Part shown: piece after piece, positions 61,110 through 64,000 of the stretch | Numbering within the stretch: position 1 is the stretch's first letter | Layout of the letters: the number at the start of each line of letters is the position of its first letter | From: Cohnella sp. GbtcB17 | GTDB taxonomy: Bacteria; Bacillota; Bacilli; Paenibacillales; Paenibacillaceae | DNA: 64,000 nt | NCBI RefSeq assembly: GCF_019091135.1 | Contig: NZ_JAGXJW010000044.1 | Location: forward strand, 1-64,000 | Direction of reading: 5' to 3' | Made by a program: the position numbers and the translations under genes | Notes under the pieces: generated by a model | Databases searched by the model: none | Seen by the model: only the letters and a program-made list of their open reading frames with translations | What the model was told of the DNA's origin: nothing

Positions 61110-61872
61110 GGCATCGCCTCTCATACGGTAGGCGGTCCGACTTCTCGCAACCTCACTGCACCCCATCGCCTTTCGTATAGCAGGCGTTCCGACTTCTCGC
61201 AACCACACAGCACCCATCGCCTCTCGTATAGCAGGCGATCCGCCTTCTCGCAGCCTCACAGCACCCATCGCCTCCCGTACGGTAGGCGTTCCGACTTCTC
61301 GCAACCACACAGCACCCATCGCCTCTCGTATAGCAGGCGATCCGCCTTCTCGCAGCCTCACAGCACACATCGCCTCTCGTACGGCAGGCGATTCGCCTTC
61401 ACGCGGTCTCACTGCACCTATCGCCTCTCGTACAGCAGGCGATCCGCCTTCTCGCGGTCTCACAGTACCCATCGCCTCTTCGTTAGCAGGCGATCCGCCT
61501 TCTCGCAGCCTAACAGCACCCATCGCCTCTCGTACGGCAGGCGATTCGCCTTCTCGCTGCCTCACTGCACCTATCGCCTCTCGTATAGCAGGCGATTCGT
61601 CTTCTCGCGGCCTCATAGTAGCTATCGCCTCCCGTACGGTAGGCGTTCCGACTTCTCGCAACCACACAGCACCCATCGCCTCTCGTACAGCAGGCGATCC
61701 GCCTTCTCGCAGCCTAACAGCACACATCGCCTCTCGTACGGCAGGCGATCCGCCTTCTCGCGGTCTCACAGCACCCATCGCCTCTCGTACGGCAGGCGAT
61801 TCGCCTTCTCGCTGCCTCACTGCACCTATCGCATCTCCGTTAGCAGGCGATCCGCCTTCTCGCTGCCTCAAG
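61110..61872. repeat. 51-bp tandem repeat array C (15 units)
   Basis: The A of ATCGCCT, or a close variant, falls at 61113, 61165, then every 51 bases from 61216 to 61828 (one spacing is 52). Each unit has ATCGCCT and AGGCGAT (or AGGCGTT) arms ten bases apart, then a C-rich half with CTTCTCGC and CAGCACC. Units at 61267 and 61624 are identical and their neighbours match, indicating duplication of a seven-unit block (357 bases). The 273-codon open frame through it is a by-product of the 17-codon period. Confidence 0.9.
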
Positions 61873-61920
61873 CAACCGCTTCCCGGATCCTTTCGGATCC
61901 TCCCGCTCCCGCTCCCGCCC

Positions 61921-64000
61921 CTACTCCAGCACCTTCTTCAACCGATACTCCTTCGGCGTCACGCCGAACGTCTTCTTGAACAGCTTGAAGAAGGTGCTCT
62001 CGTTCACGTAGCCGACCATCTCCATCACTTCCTTGATGCTGAAGCCCTTCGTCTCCAGGTACGCCTGGGCATGCCGCAAACGCACTTCGTTCATGTACTC
62101 TCCGACCGACACGAACTCGCTCGTCTTGAAGATGCGCCCCACATAGGCCGGCGTCAGGTGCAGCATCGCCGCGATGCCTTGCAGGCTCAGGTTGCTGTCC
62201 TTGTAGTTGGTCTCGATCATTTCCTTGATCGCGTCGGTCAGCGCGGCATTTTTGTCCGCGTCCGTGCGGGACAGCTTGTCGTGGATCTCGCGGACGGCGG
62301 CACCGATCAGGGCGCGCACATCCTCCATCGTCTCCTTCTCGAGCGCCTCGCGGCTGAGCGAGCTCAGCTCGATGGGCAGCGAGACGAGCCGATTGCGGTT
62401 CAGATCCCGAACGGCGGATTTGAGCAGGTCGACGAGATGCAGAATGCCGTGGACAATATGGTCGAAATGGCAGGCCATGAGCCCCTGAAAAATCACGTCC
62501 GCCGCCGCCAAGCTATCCTCGGGACGATTGGCGCGGATGCTCTCGACGAGCTTCTTTTCCGCGTCGGCCGGGAAGTCGTACTCCGTCCGCCGATTCCGCT
62601 CGCCGACCGATTCGGGCGTCAGGACGGCGCGATGGCCGAACAGCAGCTTGTACTGGGACAGCCGGATCGCCTCCCCGTAGCGCTCGGTGATGCCGATATG
62701 GCTGTCGCAGCTGCCGCTCACCGTCAGCGACAGGGAGAGCTTGTAGTAACTGCCGACCACCTCCTGAATTCGGCGAAGCAGACCCGCCAGCGTCTCCGTG
62801 TCCGCGCCGTCGCCGGCCGGGCTGACGAGCATCGCCACGTGATCGCTGCGCATGTCCGCGATCTCGCACCGGTACGGGCCCGGCCGCATGATCTCCGCCG
62901 CGATATTGCCGATCGCGAACGTATACAACGCGCGCTGGCCGGGCGTCGTTGTCCGCTCGAATTCGGCGAAGCCGTCCACCTTGGCGACCACTACCCGGTA
63001 CGGCCCGGCCGGATCGATATCCAGGCCGTTCAAGGCGATGTTGTCCTCGAACTCCTCGCGCGACAGCGACGGGCTGTTGGCGACAAGAGTGCGGAGATGA
63101 GAGTTGCGAACGATTCGCTTCTGCTTGTCCTGCTCGCCGGCCGCGCATTGCAGCTTCTCCAGCATCGAGCTGTACACGGTCGCCACGGCCGCGAACTCGT
63201 CGTCCTTCCTCGCGCCCGGCGCACTTCCTTGGGCCTCGCCCAGTCTGATCCCGATCTGGCTGAACATCCGTTCGATCGGCCGGTACAGCTTGTGGGCGAT
63301 CATAAAGGACAGCAGAACGCCGAGAAACAGGACGACCGCGATAACGGCGAAGGAAGTCGCGCGCATCTCGCGGATGCTGCCGATGACCACGTCGTAGGGC
63401 TGCACGCTGACGATTTTCCAATCCGTATCCTTCATGCTCATATAGGTGACGAGCTGCTTTTCCGTTCCGCCCAGCTTGCCGGTAAAGGAGCCGAAGGACG
63501 CCCCGTCCACGTTCGTACGCAGCGCCAACGCTTCGGCAATCCGCTTCGTATCCGCCGCCGCCGCGCCTCCGCCCGACATGATCACAGCGCCAGACGCATC
63601 CAGCATATAAAGGCCGGAGCGGGACGGATCGTCGAAGACGTTGACCGTTTGCAAATTGTCGTACAGCCACTGCGGCTTGATATTGACCGCGAGCGCACTC
63701 TCCCGCCCGCTGCGGACAGCGCCGAAGTTTTGATACAGCACGATGGAAAAAAAGTCGACGTTCCCCGCGACGCCGCTCAAATTCATGGGCAGCAGCTTCA
63801 TCCGGGGCAGCTTCTCCTCGCGCTTCAGCATCGCGACGAGACCGTCCGCCATCGCGGCGTCCGGCTTGTTCAGGCTGAGCTGGCCGACCGGGTACACCTG
63901 ATCGTCATACCCGTTGTAGACGACGATCGAATGGAGGAACGACGAAGACAAATACGCCTGCTTCAGCGAGTTCATCGAGCGGATGACGGTCATCTCGTCG
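61921..64000 (-). CDS. AraC-type transcriptional regulator with membrane sensor domain, N-terminus missing
   Basis: At least 692 residues of a sensor regulator like the one at 53501; the gene runs off the window, and the Met at 63993 is internal. The visible extracellular part (SSSFLHSIVVYNGYDDQVYP) aligns with SSSFLHSMAVYNAG of the first protein. One membrane helix (SFAVIAVVLFLGVLLSFMIA) precedes a HAMP-like segment, and the C-terminus is an AraC HTH (LSLQGIAAMLHLTPAYVGRI and GYVNESTFFKLFKKTFGVTP). Its target operon probably lies beyond the window. Confidence 0.85.
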   Translation of the reverse strand, partial: DEMTVIRSMNSLKQAYLSSSFLHSIVVYNGYDDQVYPVGQLSLNKPDAAMADGLVAMLKREEKLPRMKLLPMNLSGVAGNVDFFSIVLYQNFGAVRSGRESALAVNIKPQWLYDNLQTVNVFDDPSRSGLYMLDASGAVIMSGGGAAAADTKRIAEALALRTNVDGASFGSFTGKLGGTEKQLVTYMSMKDTDWKIVSVQPYDVVIGSIREMRATSFAVIAVVLFLGVLLSFMIAHKLYRPIERMFSQIGIRLGEAQGSAPGARKDDEFAAVATVYSSMLEKLQCAAGEQDKQKRIVRNSHLRTLVANSPSLSREEFEDNIALNGLDIDPAGPYRVVVAKVDGFAEFERTTTPGQRALYTFAIGNIAAEIMRPGPYRCEIADMRSDHVAMLVSPAGDGADTETLAGLLRRIQEVVGSYYKLSLSLTVSGSCDSHIGITERYGEAIRLSQYKLLFGHRAVLTPESVGERNRRTEYDFPADAEKKLVESIRANRPEDSLAAADVIFQGLMACHFDHIVHGILHLVDLLKSAVRDLNRNRLVSLPIELSSLSREALEKETMEDVRALIGAAVREIHDKLSRTDADKNAALTDAIKEMIETNYKDSNLSLQGIAAMLHLTPAYVGRIFKTSEFVSVGEYMNEVRLRHAQAYLETKGFSIKEVMEMVGYVNESTFFKLFKKTFGVTPKEYRLKKVLE

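Noticed and set aside
61050-61871. A 273-codon minus-strand open frame with 17-residue repeats over array C
   Set aside because: The openness follows from a stop-free 51-bp unit; other frames are open over long parts too, the reading depends on a 52-base spacing at one end, and there is no clear ribosome binding site.

Overview
The window is about 60% GC chromosomal DNA from a spore-forming member of the Paenibacillaceae, most like Cohnella or a high-GC Paenibacillus. The evidence is the set of Bacillales housekeeping genes (YqhH/YqhG, YqzE, a CwlD-like amidase, a spore-coat-like protein, PpsR-CcpN-GlpX) mixed with secreted polysaccharide-active proteins, AraC-type membrane sensors and ABC sugar importers that lack their own ATPase. 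No rRNA, tRNA or CRISPR was seen.

Layout. 1-2.5 kb: end of a SNF2 helicase, yqhG, a secreted protein, yqzE. 2.5-8.6 kb: divergent nitrate assimilation genes (nasB-nasC on the minus strand, narK on the plus strand). Both 5' leaders carry RNA hairpins with the A1/G4 hexaloop of ANTAR antiterminator targets. 8.7-11.4 kb: amidase, polysaccharide deacetylase, xpt, coat-like gene. 11.4-12.06 kb: two adjoining tandem arrays with a 51-bp period. 12.1-14.8 kb: VOC protein and an mhqD-mhqO-mhqR quinone-stress cluster with an operator. 14.9-17.9 kb: a DUF1540 gene, a perfect Fur box on an orphan promoter, then ppsR, ccpN and glpX. 18-25.6 kb: secreted beta-helix protein, oxalate decarboxylase-like bicupin, nirD and nirB.

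25.8-47.5 kb is a large catabolic island: YhcH, sialidase-like enzyme, N-acetylneuraminate lyase-like aldolase, aspartoacylase-like enzyme, MBL hydrolase, two Gfo/Idh dehydrogenases, a threonine-synthase-like PLP enzyme, aldo/keto reductase, two FadR-type regulators, SDR, an ABC importer, FAH-family enzyme, M81 peptidase, RidA, IclR and a class III aminotransferase. Four copies of one 11-bp GntR/FadR-type palindrome tie the central part into a regulon. 47.6-59.8 kb: two more beta-helix proteins, an AraC-type membrane regulator and a second ABC importer. 60.2-61.9 kb: a Vsr/DUF559-like nuclease gene lying between two more 51-bp repeat arrays. The window ends inside a second AraC-type sensor gene.

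The most unusual content is (i) the family of exactly 51-bp tandem repeats, seen at four places in five arrays with different unit sequences, most of which keep a hairpin, two of them flanking an orphan nuclease; (ii) the paired ANTAR-type leaders of the nitrate genes; and (iii) two genes (xpt, ccpN) whose only sensible start codon is ATC.
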